From contig NZ_CP030848.1 in assembly GCF_008274825.1 (NCBI RefSeq), positions 2,480,001-2,544,000 on the forward strand: 64,000 bases of DNA, given 5' to 3'. Below the pieces are notes generated by a model that was not told the origin of the DNA, searched no databases, and was given only the letters and a program-made list of their open reading frames with translations. This document shows, piece after piece, positions 52,624 through 61,416 of the stretch (positions within the stretch are counted from its first letter, which is position 1; each line of letters starts with the position of its first letter). The position numbers and the translations under genes were made by a program. The stretch is from Sphingobacterium hotanense. Lineage in GTDB: Bacteria; Bacteroidota; Bacteroidia; Sphingobacteriales; Sphingobacteriaceae.

Positions 52624-55600
52624 TTAAAATCCGACACTTAAACCTAAATTAAACACTTTACTCTGTGGGTAGAATGTGCCTCTATCAGAAGAACCTTCTG
52701 GATCATACCACTTTATCTCTGAAATTGTAAATAGATTATTTCCATTTACAAAGATTCGAGCACTACTCATTTTTAGTTTCGAAACTAGGATGGGATCCAG
52801 ATCATATCCCAATTCTAAAGTCTTAAGCCTAACAAATGATGCATTTTGCAACCAGAAGGTACTCTTCAATCCACTTGGTTCTCCCGGCTCACTTAATGTC
52901 GGGATCCTCGGATATTTAGAATCTAAGCTACCTGGCTGCCAACGATTCGCAATGAGGTCTTCTAATCCATTAACTGCAATCCTGGCATTTTGATGAAAGT
53001 ATTGCCAAGCTTTTGCCTGTCCTGCGAAATTTATGAACATCGAAAAATTCTTGTATTGGAGATTAGCGTTTAATCCGAATGTTATTTGAGGTATGTTAGA
53101 TCGGTCCATCCTGACACGGTCTCCTGCATCAATTATCCCATTCTCATTGACGTCTTTATACCGTAGGTCCCCAACTTTTGAGCCAGGAAAAATTGGCGAA
53201 TTTGCGAGCTCTTCCTCTGTTCTGAAAATACCAGTTGCTTGATAAAACAGGTCTGCACCAACTAATTTTCCCTCCGCTTTTTGGTAAGCAGGAACATTAT
53301 CCGCTTCACTAAGGCTTAGCACCTTATTTTTCGAAAATCCAAAATTCCCGCCTACTGAAAACTTAAAGTCATCGGATGCAAAACGGTTATATTTTAAACT
53401 AGTTTCAATCCCAGTATTCTCCACCTCGCCAATATTTTCCGTTGGCAACGATAAAGATGTATATGCGGGGATTTCTAAAACACGTAGTGCAAGAATATTA
53501 GACCTCTTTTGCTTGAAAACATCGAAAGTCAACTCAAAAGCCCGATTCATGAAAGACGCATCTAAGCCGATATTTGAAATTGTAGCGACTTCCCAAGTAA
53601 TATCAGGATTTGGTGTAACATTTGGCACTGCTCCTAAACTTGACTTGGGAGTTTGTCCAAAATGATATCCATATTGCAATCCTAAATTGTATGAAGCCAA
53701 ATACTGATATGGATTTATTGCATCATTACCAAGTTGCCCCACTGAACCTCTAACTTTCAATTCATTGATTATTTCGGATTCTGGAAATAGGTCTTTAGAA
53801 GCAATCCATGCCACAGAAACCCCTGGAAAGAAACCAAAACGTTTTTTCGGCGCAAAAGCAAACGAGCCGTCATATCGGGCATTAAAATCAATTAAATATT
53901 TTTCCTTGTAATTGTAACTCACCCGTCCAAATAAACTTTGCCGACCAAAATCGTAAGACATTCCATCCGACTCTTGAGTTGCTGGATCACCAGCGAACAT
54001 TTCATCAATGGAAGTCGACAAGAAATTTCTTCTAAACGTGCGTTGATAATTTGATTTAGAACTTGACTGCTCTCCTGCGATAAAGGCGCTTATAAAATGA
54101 TCTTTAAACGTTCTAGTATAACTTAATTTGAGATTGTAAAAAATCCCGTCAGTTTTGTCCGTACGAATTGCCAAATCAGGAGAAACAATAGCGCCGCCTG
54201 TCATGGGAATATATTCATCAGTAGATCGATCGTAATTGTATACCGTCCATGGAGTTCTCCAGCGCTTGTCATATGCATAACCATCGGTGTAAACCAAATA
54301 GCCATTTAGCTCCAAACCTTCAACTTTTAGAATTTTCCAGTTGAATCCTCCTTTAATATTGTAGTTTTTATCATTTAGAGTATTCTTTCCGGCAGCATCA
54401 GTTACCATTACGGCGGGATTGTATCCATTTTCGATCCCAGCGGAAGGCAAGCCATTCTCATAGTAAACAGGGACGAAAGGCAAAGCGTTCAACCAATACC
54501 ACGCATCTTGAGTCCCTGGACGAATCCTGTTATTATAAACTGAATTTAAATCTACAGAGACAGTAAAATTATTAGTTACATCCGCGTCAATGTTTGACCG
54601 AACGGTAAATCCATCATAGTCGTGTATTCCTTTTTTGAAAATACTGTTCTGATTAGTATAAGAGCCAGAAATCGAATATCTAACTTTCTCACTACCTCCG
54701 CGCAAATTCAAGTTGTGAATCTGCTGAGTTGAAATGTTTTTGAGAACTTCTTGAAACCAATCGATGTTTGGATAGTTCGGATCAGACCCACTTTTAAACT
54801 TTGCTATTTCTTCCTCAGTATATCGCGGACTCTGACCTCCTTGAACTAGTAAATCATTAACATACTCTGCAAAAAGAGCTGAATTTGCCAATTTCGGAGT
54901 CCTAGTAGGTTGATTTAAGCCCATATTCATTGAGTAGTTAATTATCGGCTTTCCGGACTTGCCACGCTTTGTTGTGATTAGAATGACTCCATTGGCCGCT
55001 TGAGCACCATAAATAGCAGCCGATGCATCCTTTAATATATTGACTGATTCAATGTCATTTTGATTAATTCTCTGCCAACCTGGAGGATTCTGAATCCCAT
55101 CAACAACCACTAACGGACTAGTACTTCCAGTGGTATTTACACCTCGGATGAGTAAAGATGAAACATCGCTTCCAGGTTCTCCAGAACGATTCGTCGCAAC
55201 TAAACCTGGCATTAAACCGGCAAGAGAATTTGTAACACTTACCGCCGGACTTCGTTTCAACACATCCCCTTGGACCGATGCCACTGAACCGGTAAGTGTA
55301 GCCTTCTTCTGCACGCCATATCCCACAACCACAACCTCATCAAGACCTTCACTTGAACGTTCTAGCTTAATACTAAGGCGTTGGATCTGGTCATCGATGA
55401 CGATTTCCTGTTTGACAAAATTTAACATAGAAAAAATAAGAACATCTCCACGCTCTGCAGAAATTGTGAATTTCCCTTCGGAATTTGTTACTGCACTTCC
55501 TTGCTTACCTTTCAAAGAAACTGTAACACCAACTAATGGCTCATTTGTATCTAATGCAGTAACAGTCCCTTGAACATTCTGCTGGATCCAATGTCTCAAT

Positions 55601-55698
55601 TTTGAAACATTGGATCCAGCAGGAAAATCATGTACTGCATTTGATTTAAATGAGAATGTCAAAAGTGGTACAATAAGTACTAAGTTGATTTTTCTCAT
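52624..55698 (-). CDS. SusC/RagA family TonB-dependent outer membrane transporter
   Basis: A 1024-residue transporter: signal peptide, N-terminal CarboxypepD_reg-like domain (about 40-120, VQGTVTALDTNEPLVGVTVS), SusC signature LDEVVVVGYGVQKKATLTGS, plug with LLIRGVNTTGSTSPLVVVDG and a large barrel ending in VFNLGLSVGF. It imports a ligand delivered by the adjacent SusD protein, powered by TonB. No ECF sigma/anti-sigma pair is next to it. Control more likely acts through the LacI-type operator at 55810-55823. The first gene of a two-gene unit, divergent from the esterase gene. Confidence 0.95.
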   Translation of the reverse strand: MRKINLVLIVPLLTFSFKSNAVHDFPAGSNVSKLRHWIQQNVQGTVTALDTNEPLVGVTVSLKGKQGSAVTNSEGKFTISAERGDVLIFSMLNFVKQEIVIDDQIQRLSIKLERSSEGLDEVVVVGYGVQKKATLTGSVASVQGDVLKRSPAVSVTNSLAGLMPGLVATNRSGEPGSDVSSLLIRGVNTTGSTSPLVVVDGIQNPPGWQRINQNDIESVNILKDASAAIYGAQAANGVILITTKRGKSGKPIINYSMNMGLNQPTRTPKLANSALFAEYVNDLLVQGGQSPRYTEEEIAKFKSGSDPNYPNIDWFQEVLKNISTQQIHNLNLRGGSEKVRYSISGSYTNQNSIFKKGIHDYDGFTVRSNIDADVTNNFTVSVDLNSVYNNRIRPGTQDAWYWLNALPFVPVYYENGLPSAGIENGYNPAVMVTDAAGKNTLNDKNYNIKGGFNWKILKVEGLELNGYLVYTDGYAYDKRWRTPWTVYNYDRSTDEYIPMTGGAIVSPDLAIRTDKTDGIFYNLKLSYTRTFKDHFISAFIAGEQSSSKSNYQRTFRRNFLSTSIDEMFAGDPATQESDGMSYDFGRQSLFGRVSYNYKEKYLIDFNARYDGSFAFAPKKRFGFFPGVSVAWIASKDLFPESEIINELKVRGSVGQLGNDAINPYQYLASYNLGLQYGYHFGQTPKSSLGAVPNVTPNPDITWEVATISNIGLDASFMNRAFELTFDVFKQKRSNILALRVLEIPAYTSLSLPTENIGEVENTGIETSLKYNRFASDDFKFSVGGNFGFSKNKVLSLSEADNVPAYQKAEGKLVGADLFYQATGIFRTEEELANSPIFPGSKVGDLRYKDVNENGIIDAGDRVRMDRSNIPQITFGLNANLQYKNFSMFINFAGQAKAWQYFHQNARIAVNGLEDLIANRWQPGSLDSKYPRIPTLSEPGEPSGLKSTFWLQNASFVRLKTLELGYDLDPILVSKLKMSSARIFVNGNNLFTISEIKWYDPEGSSDRGTFYPQSKVFNLGLSVGF

Positions 55699-55809
55699 AA
55701 TTTATGTTTATTTGGCGATTTAGTGTAAACACCTGTGTAGAAGCATCTACCTTCTACAATATTAAATATTTAATGTCGAGAACTTGACTAGACATCTTGA
55801 ATTTATTAC

Positions 55810-55823
55810 CGATAGCGTTATCG
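55810..55823. promoter_or_regulatory. LacI-type operator in divergent susC/esterase intergenic region
   Basis: CGATAGCGTTATCG is a near-perfect palindrome around a central CG (one mismatched pair per half), the form of LacI/GalR-family operators. Half-site-like CGATAACC (55853-55860) and CCGATAG lie nearby. It could coordinate susCD and the esterase gene. No LacI-family gene is in the window. Confidence 0.5.
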
Positions 55824-55905
55824 ACGATTTATTTTAAAAGCGACAAAAAAAACGATAACCTTGTATTGTAAATCACCTATTTACTCACCTAATAACCGAT
55901 AGATT

Positions 55906-57981
55906 ATGAGAATATTCACAAGAATACCTTCATTGTTTATGTTTGGAACTTCAGCATTAATTTTCACTAGTTCCATCCACCCACCCTCCAACCCAATCAA
56001 CATGTCAAAGAACAACGACAGCATCCCGACAATCGTCAATGATTCTGATGTAGACGTCTTGGCCAACGGCCTAAAACTCGAAGCTGCCAAGCAATTTAAA
56101 AAGTTCATAGCGCCGCAAAACATACAACAGTGGCAAACTCGTAAAAATGCCATCAATCAGTTTATTCAAGAAAAGACCAACTATAAACGATTTCACGATC
56201 TACCACTAAAATATACCGAACACAAAACCACCAAACTCGAAGGGTTTGAGCTCAAGAATATCACCTTCCAAACTCGTCCTAATTCGCTTACTACTGCCAA
56301 TCTTTATATACCAGATGGCAACGGACCATTCTCTGCGGTGCTTGTCATGATGGGCCATTCCAGAAATGGAAAGTTCTATGACAACTACCAACTTGTAGGT
56401 CAAGATCTCGCCAAGAATGGCTATGTTGCATTGCTCGTCGATCCATGGGGCGCCGGCGAACGATCCACGGAACATCTTAATTTTGAATATCATGGTTCTC
56501 ACATGGGAGGCCATTTAATTGATTTAGGTGAAACCCTAATGGGCATGCAAATAACTGATAACCTGCGTGCCATTGACCTCCTAGAGTCCCTATCCTATGT
56601 AGATAAAAACTTGATCGGTGCGACCGGTGCAAGTGGCGGTGGCAACCAAACCATGTGGATTACAGCAGTCGACGAACGGATTAAAGCCGCCGTACCTGTC
56701 GTTTCCGTAGGCACCTTTGAATCCTATGTGATGAATGCCAATTGTATTTGCGAATTGCTTCCAGATGGACTCACATTCCTTGAGGAATCTGAGATTCTCG
56801 GATTGATAGCTCCGCGAAAGCTTAGCTTATTCAATGCCCTTCATGATAGCAATAAAGCCTTCTTTCCAAGCGAAATGTTTAGGTCATATCGAACAGCAAA
56901 TCACATTTATAAGCTACACAACGCAGAAACAAATTTCTCTTATCAACTGTTCAACACCACACACGGATATTGGGCAGAGCAGCGTCGCGCGATGATTTCA
57001 TGGTTCAACGAAAATCTACTCGATAAAACAGCAACAAAAAACACAAACCACGCTTCGCTCACAACGCTTAGCCAAGAAACCCTCCAGGTATTCGACCAAG
57101 GAAAGCGTTTGCCAGAAGTACTAAGTACGCAAGCCTATTGCCAACAAACAGCAAAAGATATACTGAACAACTTCGATCCTAAAAAAATAAATCGAGAACA
57201 GCATCTTTTGCAACTTCAAAAGCAACTTCAAATTGATCTAACAAGTCCAACTCAATACGAGAGCACAAAGGCTATCATCAACGATACATGGGATCGATAT
57301 GATATCAAATTTCCAAATGGAAATGAACTACTTGCGTTAATCAGCAAACCTTCAAAAGCAAAGAAATTTAAGCTCATATTCGCAGCAGACATACCGAAAG
57401 GCCAACTAAATGACAGCGTGCGAAGATACCGTGACCAAGGCTTTGCTGTCGTTCTAGCCGATCTTACCGGACTAGGAATTAATAGTACCTCCGTTGGTCA
57501 GAAATTCGACAAAGGATTACCAAAGCATCATACCCTCTCCCGCTCGCAACATTGGTTGGGACGGAATATGATGGGTATTTGGACTGAGCAAATAACGCAC
57601 CTGGCAAACTTTGTAAAGCAAAAATTCAATGCGCAAGAAATCCATATTCATGGCAACAAGGAATTGGGTGTCGCCTCTATTCTAGCGGCGGCCCTAAACA
57701 ATCAAATTGACGAAGTTGAAACTTACGATTCGCCAATCAGTTATCTTGTTCGAAAAGCCAGATTAGATAGTTTTTACAGCCAAGCTATTCACATTCCAAG
57801 TATCATCAATTGGGGAGATCTAACCCTCGCTGCCGCATTAGCACCTGCCGATATTCGTATGTACAATCTTCGTGATATCGCTGGAGATCCGCTTTCGCAA
57901 TCTGACATTGAGGAAGTCCAAGGAAAAATAGCTTCGATCAAAACAACGCAAAAATCAAAAAGTAAGGCCAAGCTCAATTAA
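55906..57981 (+). CDS. Two-domain acetylxylan-esterase-like alpha/beta hydrolase
   Basis: A 691-residue secreted protein (signal peptide about 1-28). Domain 1 (about 95-380) is an AXE1-type alpha/beta hydrolase with oxyanion-side GHSRNGKF, DPWGAGERS, nucleophile in GATGASGGGNQT (Ser243) and a later His in NTTHGYW. Domain 2 (about 450-660) repeats the fold (KLIFAADIPKG, VVLADLTGLG), but its nucleophile elbow reads HGNKELGVAS, without GxSxG, so it looks catalytically dead. Such enzymes deacetylate xylan or other acetylated sugars. Divergence from susC suggests one glycan-utilisation locus. A TAACCTTG box at 55856-55863 may be its promoter. Confidence 0.85.
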   Translation: MRIFTRIPSLFMFGTSALIFTSSIHPPSNPINMSKNNDSIPTIVNDSDVDVLANGLKLEAAKQFKKFIAPQNIQQWQTRKNAINQFIQEKTNYKRFHDLPLKYTEHKTTKLEGFELKNITFQTRPNSLTTANLYIPDGNGPFSAVLVMMGHSRNGKFYDNYQLVGQDLAKNGYVALLVDPWGAGERSTEHLNFEYHGSHMGGHLIDLGETLMGMQITDNLRAIDLLESLSYVDKNLIGATGASGGGNQTMWITAVDERIKAAVPVVSVGTFESYVMNANCICELLPDGLTFLEESEILGLIAPRKLSLFNALHDSNKAFFPSEMFRSYRTANHIYKLHNAETNFSYQLFNTTHGYWAEQRRAMISWFNENLLDKTATKNTNHASLTTLSQETLQVFDQGKRLPEVLSTQAYCQQTAKDILNNFDPKKINREQHLLQLQKQLQIDLTSPTQYESTKAIINDTWDRYDIKFPNGNELLALISKPSKAKKFKLIFAADIPKGQLNDSVRRYRDQGFAVVLADLTGLGINSTSVGQKFDKGLPKHHTLSRSQHWLGRNMMGIWTEQITHLANFVKQKFNAQEIHIHGNKELGVASILAAALNNQIDEVETYDSPISYLVRKARLDSFYSQAIHIPSIINWGDLTLAAALAPADIRMYNLRDIAGDPLSQSDIEEVQGKIASIKTTQKSKSKAKLN

Positions 57982-57997
57982 AATTGACATACATATT

Positions 57998-58023
57998 AAA
58001 AGGCACCCGTAGGTGCCTTTTTT
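57998..58023. terminator. Rho-independent terminator after esterase gene
   Basis: AAAAGGCACC and GGTGCCTTTTTT form a tight hairpin with a four-base loop and a T run on the plus strand. An A tract on the other side lets it act for the minus-strand gene at 58025 as well. Confidence 0.85.
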
Positions 58024-58024
58024 C

Positions 58025-58237
58025 TTACTTTTTCATTAGTCTGCTTATTAATAAAAGGCTTAATAGAAAGCTTATCAATGATCCAATGACGGTCAGAACA
58101 ACGCTGCTGAATAAATCATTTAAGGTTAAACTAAACCAAAAGGAACAGGCTGTGCCTCCAAGGGTCCCTAAGGAGACCGATTTATACCAATCCAAAACCC
58201 CTGTTTTTTGGCCCCTTATCCCGCTTATCTTTTTCAA
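58025..58237 (-). CDS. Small predicted membrane protein
   Basis: A frame of up to 70 residues with two hydrophobic segments (LGTLGGTACSFWFSLTL and LTVIGSLISFLLSLLLI) and a basic end RLMKK. The ATG at 58237 overlaps the upstream frame by 56 bp. A TTG at 58195, giving 56 residues beginning LDWYKSVSLG, reduces that overlap to 14 bp and may be the real start. No family recognised. It is the last of three same-strand genes with the DUF6266 gene. The topology could suit a holin-like or small channel protein, but that is speculation. Confidence 0.45.
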   Translation of the reverse strand: MKKISGIRGQKTGVLDWYKSVSLGTLGGTACSFWFSLTLNDLFSSVVLTVIGSLISFLLSLLLISRLMKK

Positions 58238-58406
58238 TTAATTCTAACAGTTGAAGAAGAACCGCCATACTGAAATCGACGTACTTGCCGATCCGAATCA
58301 ATCGGTCCGGGAATTTCGCTGAAGATTTCAGTATCATCTTTACAACGAATCGAATATGCTCTAATGTTTGTCTCATATCATGCTTTTGTAAGAGTAGCTT
58401 CGCCAC
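58182..58406 (-). CDS. Small hypothetical helical protein
   Basis: A frame of 74 residues (64 from the Met at 58376), rich in basic and hydrophobic residues with amphipathic helices (RQTLEHIRFVVKMILKSSAK, FSMAVLLQLLELIEKDKRD). No family recognised and no signal peptide. It lies 57 bp after the DUF6266 gene and overlaps the small membrane protein frame that follows, suggesting a three-gene accessory unit. Coding is uncertain because of its length. Confidence 0.4.
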   Translation of the reverse strand: MAKLLLQKHDMRQTLEHIRFVVKMILKSSAKFPDRLIRIGKYVDFSMAVLLQLLELIEKDKRDKGPKNRGFGLV

Positions 58407-58463
58407 TCGATTAATTAATATTAGTATCTACTATCATTCGTTACACCTTTGCTTGTGTAAGAG

Positions 58464-59102
58464 CTAAGAACGCTTTATCAACAAATATTGGCTCTCGGAT
58501 ACTTCGTTTGTGTTTTCTTCAATACAAAACACCCAAACGTGTAAGCTATCACTTGTCATATGTTCCGTGGCGCTGATCTTAGCCTGCTTCGAAAGGCGCG
58601 TTGCATCTTCCACGACCAGGTACTCTTTCTTCAAATCATCATAAACGACAACCAATACCTTATCCGATCCTTTCCCACTAAAACGTCCCGCAGTGAATGC
58701 CGAACTTAAAATGAACTCAGACGGACTATTTGCGGTCATCCCTAAGCCTTTCAAGGAAGGAACACCTCCCTTACTGATGATAACCTTGCTGTAATCGATC
58801 TTCAATTCCGGATAAGTACCAATAATTGCAGTATTTATTATCGATCCTATTAAATTAGCTACTGCCGTTGAGTCGGTAATCTTAGGATCCATAAACCCAA
58901 TGTTAACAATTGAACGAATCGGATAAACAAATGCAGATGCTAAACTGAATTTCATCCGTACTGCCAATTGCTTTTCGCTAGGTTTTTTCCCTGAGGGACG
59001 TGGTAATGAACGAATGTATGAGATTCCTCTCCATCTACTACCAATCACATTTCCGACTTTTCCTTGAAAGTCGCCTAAAATTCCACTAAAAATTCTTGCC
59101 AT
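58464..59102 (-). CDS. DUF6266 family protein
   Basis: A 212-residue protein whose opening, MARIFSGILGDFQGKVGNVI, followed by a GSRWRGISYIRSLPR-type segment, is the hallmark of DUF6266 in Bacteroidota. The rest is beta-rich (VLVVVYDDLKKEYLVVEDAT). No signal peptide or membrane helix. Function is unknown. Members are often found in variable regions. Here it heads a minus-strand unit with two small genes. Confidence 0.75.
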   Translation of the reverse strand: MARIFSGILGDFQGKVGNVIGSRWRGISYIRSLPRPSGKKPSEKQLAVRMKFSLASAFVYPIRSIVNIGFMDPKITDSTAVANLIGSIINTAIIGTYPELKIDYSKVIISKGGVPSLKGLGMTANSPSEFILSSAFTAGRFSGKGSDKVLVVVYDDLKKEYLVVEDATRLSKQAKISATEHMTSDSLHVWVFCIEENTNEVSESQYLLIKRS

Positions 59103-59438
59103 GTTTTCTATTTTTTTTAATTAAAACCAAATGGTCCGCATGCTGACCAACTCTTGTTACTGATATCGAGAGCAAACATAACGAGCTCAAAAACAACTTT
59201 TTTGAAATGGAATAAAGTGAGACATAACAGCAAAAAATGAACATAAATGGCACAGCAGATAGTCAAATCACATCAATCGATTAATTTAAACATTATATTA
59301 TCTCTATATAGTTTATTATAGTTTTAATAATTAAATAAAGTGATTGTTATCATTTGTTATTAACTAAAACAAACACACCTTTGCCAGCAGGAAAAGCCAT
59401 GCGCTATATGAAGCATTAGCTTCTCTTCAAAAGAAATC
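59103..59438. other. 336-bp AT-rich divergent intergenic region
   Basis: Lies between the DUF6266 gene (minus) and the fimbrillin-like gene (plus). It contains a plausible plus-strand promoter (59353-59383) and no recognisable RNA or coding frame. Confidence 0.5.
59353..59383 (+). promoter_or_regulatory. Putative -33/-7 promoter of the fimbrillin-like gene
   Basis: TTTG at 59353-59356, a 19-bp spacer and CACCTTTG at 59376-59383 fit the Bacteroidota pattern with one mismatch in the -7 box. It leaves a leader of about 75 bases to ATG 59466. Confidence 0.45.
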
Positions 59439-59465
59439 ATGAATACAAATTACACACAGCATTAT

Positions 59466-61187
59466 ATGAATCAAATAACAGCAACCAGAGTCTACAGTTT
59501 AATACAAATTAGCTGTTACCTACTGATCACATCAATTTTATTTTCGTGCTCAAAAAACGATTTCAACGGATCGCCAGGAGACGCTGAAGTCAGTGTTAAC
59601 ATCGGCATGAAATACGAAGAGGAAGACAACAAGAGTAGAGCATTGCCTTCACAAGTAAACAGCCCTGACAACCAAGTTATTGAGATACCATGGGCCGACG
59701 GCAAGCTTCTTCGGGCAGAGCTAAAGACCGTAAAGAAAACCCGCGCCACAACGATCGTCCCGGTTCCTACAGGAATGGTTTATCGCGTCGTAGTATATAA
59801 TTCAAACGGATCATATAAAGATCAAAAACTATTTACAGCAGGGTCCGAAGCTTCCGCAGGCAACTTCATCCTCGATGGAAATACACAGTACACCTTTATT
59901 GCTTATTCCCTTGGAAATCAAAAGGACCCGGGAGCAGCGCCGAACACAGCACTCTCCGCCAGCACGGTTATACTCTCTAGTCTTGCGTTAACAGACACCT
60001 ACAATTACGCGTGGCTCCATGTAAAACAAACCGTAACGACGACAACAGGACAAAACAATATCAATTTAATATTGAAAAATAAAGTGAGCCAAATTACGAC
60101 AACCATTGATGCCTCTACAATCGGACCTATTACGGAAATTGGCGCAAAAATCGGTGGCCATTATAGTCAAATATCAAACATTAAGCTTGATGATGGTAGC
60201 TTTACGCCTACGGGTACCGCGCAATCAAGAAACTTTATATTCTCTAATTTAGGTCAAAGTAAACTCAGCAGTGCTCCCTTAATTTATTACAACGGCAGCT
60301 CAACACCCTATGCCTTAGTGATTAGTTCCTTGAACGCGGGAGGAACGCGTAAAACAGACATAACAGTAGATAATTTCATCTTGAAGCCTGGCTATCAATA
60401 CAACTTGACCATAACTTTTGTAACCTCAGGAATCATTGTCGGTGACTTGATTTGGGCAAAAGGAAACTTAACGTATAACAACGGGATCTACTCCAACAGA
60501 AACAATCCTGAAGAAACAGGATATGATTACAAGTTAACAGATTACTGGAATTACGCATCCCCTGAATCAGTTTTACTACCGGCAATGAATACTACATTTC
60601 AAGCAGAAACGCCGGCAATTCAACTTCCACTCAATGATCCTTGCCGATTAATAGAAGGCGGTTTATGGAGAATGCCAACATTGGCTGACTTTGAAAGCTT
60701 GGGTAATCCAATAGTAGTCAGCGAAAGTGGTGTCGAGAATTCCATTTTAAATGGTACACAACCTAATGGAACAGGTTCGTCATTGACCGACACAAAAGAC
60801 GCAGCAGGATATATTTATTTCACAGGAACAGACACTTATTCCGGACAGCCAGCAAAGCTCAAATTCTTTGCCGGTGGTGGATTACGTGGTGCTGTAACTA
60901 ACAACATCCCGCAATCGGAACCGGATATCTCTACATTCCGAAATTTTGATGTTATCTACCATGCTTCCGACGCACAAGAACCAAACCCGACAGGTGGACT
61001 CTATGGTGTCCCTATGGAGTTGAGAAGCTATCTATATGCGCCTCCAACCTTCTTAACACTAAATGAAAATAGCGACAAACGCTTCAATTTCCTATCACAA
61101 AGATACGTACATACAGATTTGGAAAACGACGATGAAAGACCACGTCGAGACAGTCGATTCCCAATACGATGTGTGAAAAGTAAATAA
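59466..61187 (+). CDS. Fimbrillin-like surface lipoprotein
   Basis: A lipoprotein of about 573 residues. ATG 59466 gives a signal sequence ending in lipobox LFSC. An earlier ATG at 59439 only adds polar residues. Residues about 30-310 look like a fimbrillin/Mfa-type beta-sandwich (YRVVVYNSNGSYKDQ, NTQYTFIAYSLGN, QYNLTITF). The C-terminal part has GGLWRMPTLADFESL and ends in SRFPIRCVKSK, as in FISUMP-like modules. It is probably a surface adhesin or fimbrial tip/stalk component. No fimbrial anchoring or assembly genes are adjacent, so it may stand alone. A terminator follows at 61233. Confidence 0.72.
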   Translation: MNQITATRVYSLIQISCYLLITSILFSCSKNDFNGSPGDAEVSVNIGMKYEEEDNKSRALPSQVNSPDNQVIEIPWADGKLLRAELKTVKKTRATTIVPVPTGMVYRVVVYNSNGSYKDQKLFTAGSEASAGNFILDGNTQYTFIAYSLGNQKDPGAAPNTALSASTVILSSLALTDTYNYAWLHVKQTVTTTTGQNNINLILKNKVSQITTTIDASTIGPITEIGAKIGGHYSQISNIKLDDGSFTPTGTAQSRNFIFSNLGQSKLSSAPLIYYNGSSTPYALVISSLNAGGTRKTDITVDNFILKPGYQYNLTITFVTSGIIVGDLIWAKGNLTYNNGIYSNRNNPEETGYDYKLTDYWNYASPESVLLPAMNTTFQAETPAIQLPLNDPCRLIEGGLWRMPTLADFESLGNPIVVSESGVENSILNGTQPNGTGSSLTDTKDAAGYIYFTGTDTYSGQPAKLKFFAGGGLRGAVTNNIPQSEPDISTFRNFDVIYHASDAQEPNPTGGLYGVPMELRSYLYAPPTFLTLNENSDKRFNFLSQRYVHTDLENDDERPRRDSRFPIRCVKSK

Positions 61188-61232
61188 TAAGCATCCTATA
61201 TAATTTTGTCTTCCTTTAACAATTAACATCGA

Positions 61233-61260
61233 AGAGCCGTTGCAATAACGGCTCTTTTTT
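61233..61260 (+). terminator. Rho-independent terminator after fimbrillin-like gene
   Basis: AGAGCCGTT (61233-61241) pairs with AACGGCTCT (61247-61255) around a five-base loop, followed by a T run. Confidence 0.88.
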
Positions 61261-61338
61261 ATAATCCTTCCTGCGATCGGGCCGTTAATATTCATCAAAT
61301 ACCTAGAACTAGCTATTTTTTGGGTTGCACGATACATT

Positions 61339-61346
61339 TACATTTG
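61339..61346 (+). promoter_or_regulatory. Putative -7 promoter element of WG-repeat gene
   Basis: TACATTTG matches TAnnTTTG exactly, with TTTG at 61319-61322 upstream (16-bp spacing, a little short). It lies 70 bp before the ATG at 61417. Confidence 0.4.
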
Positions 61347-61416
61347 GCTAGATGCATTGTTGAAACGATCATCTAAATAGAAATCATTCTACAAATAACC
61401 CAACGTTATAAACTTT

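Noticed and set aside
57984..58241. An 85-codon plus-strand frame after the esterase gene
   Set aside because: It reads through the esterase terminator hairpin and is antisense to the small membrane protein frame, which has more protein-like composition.
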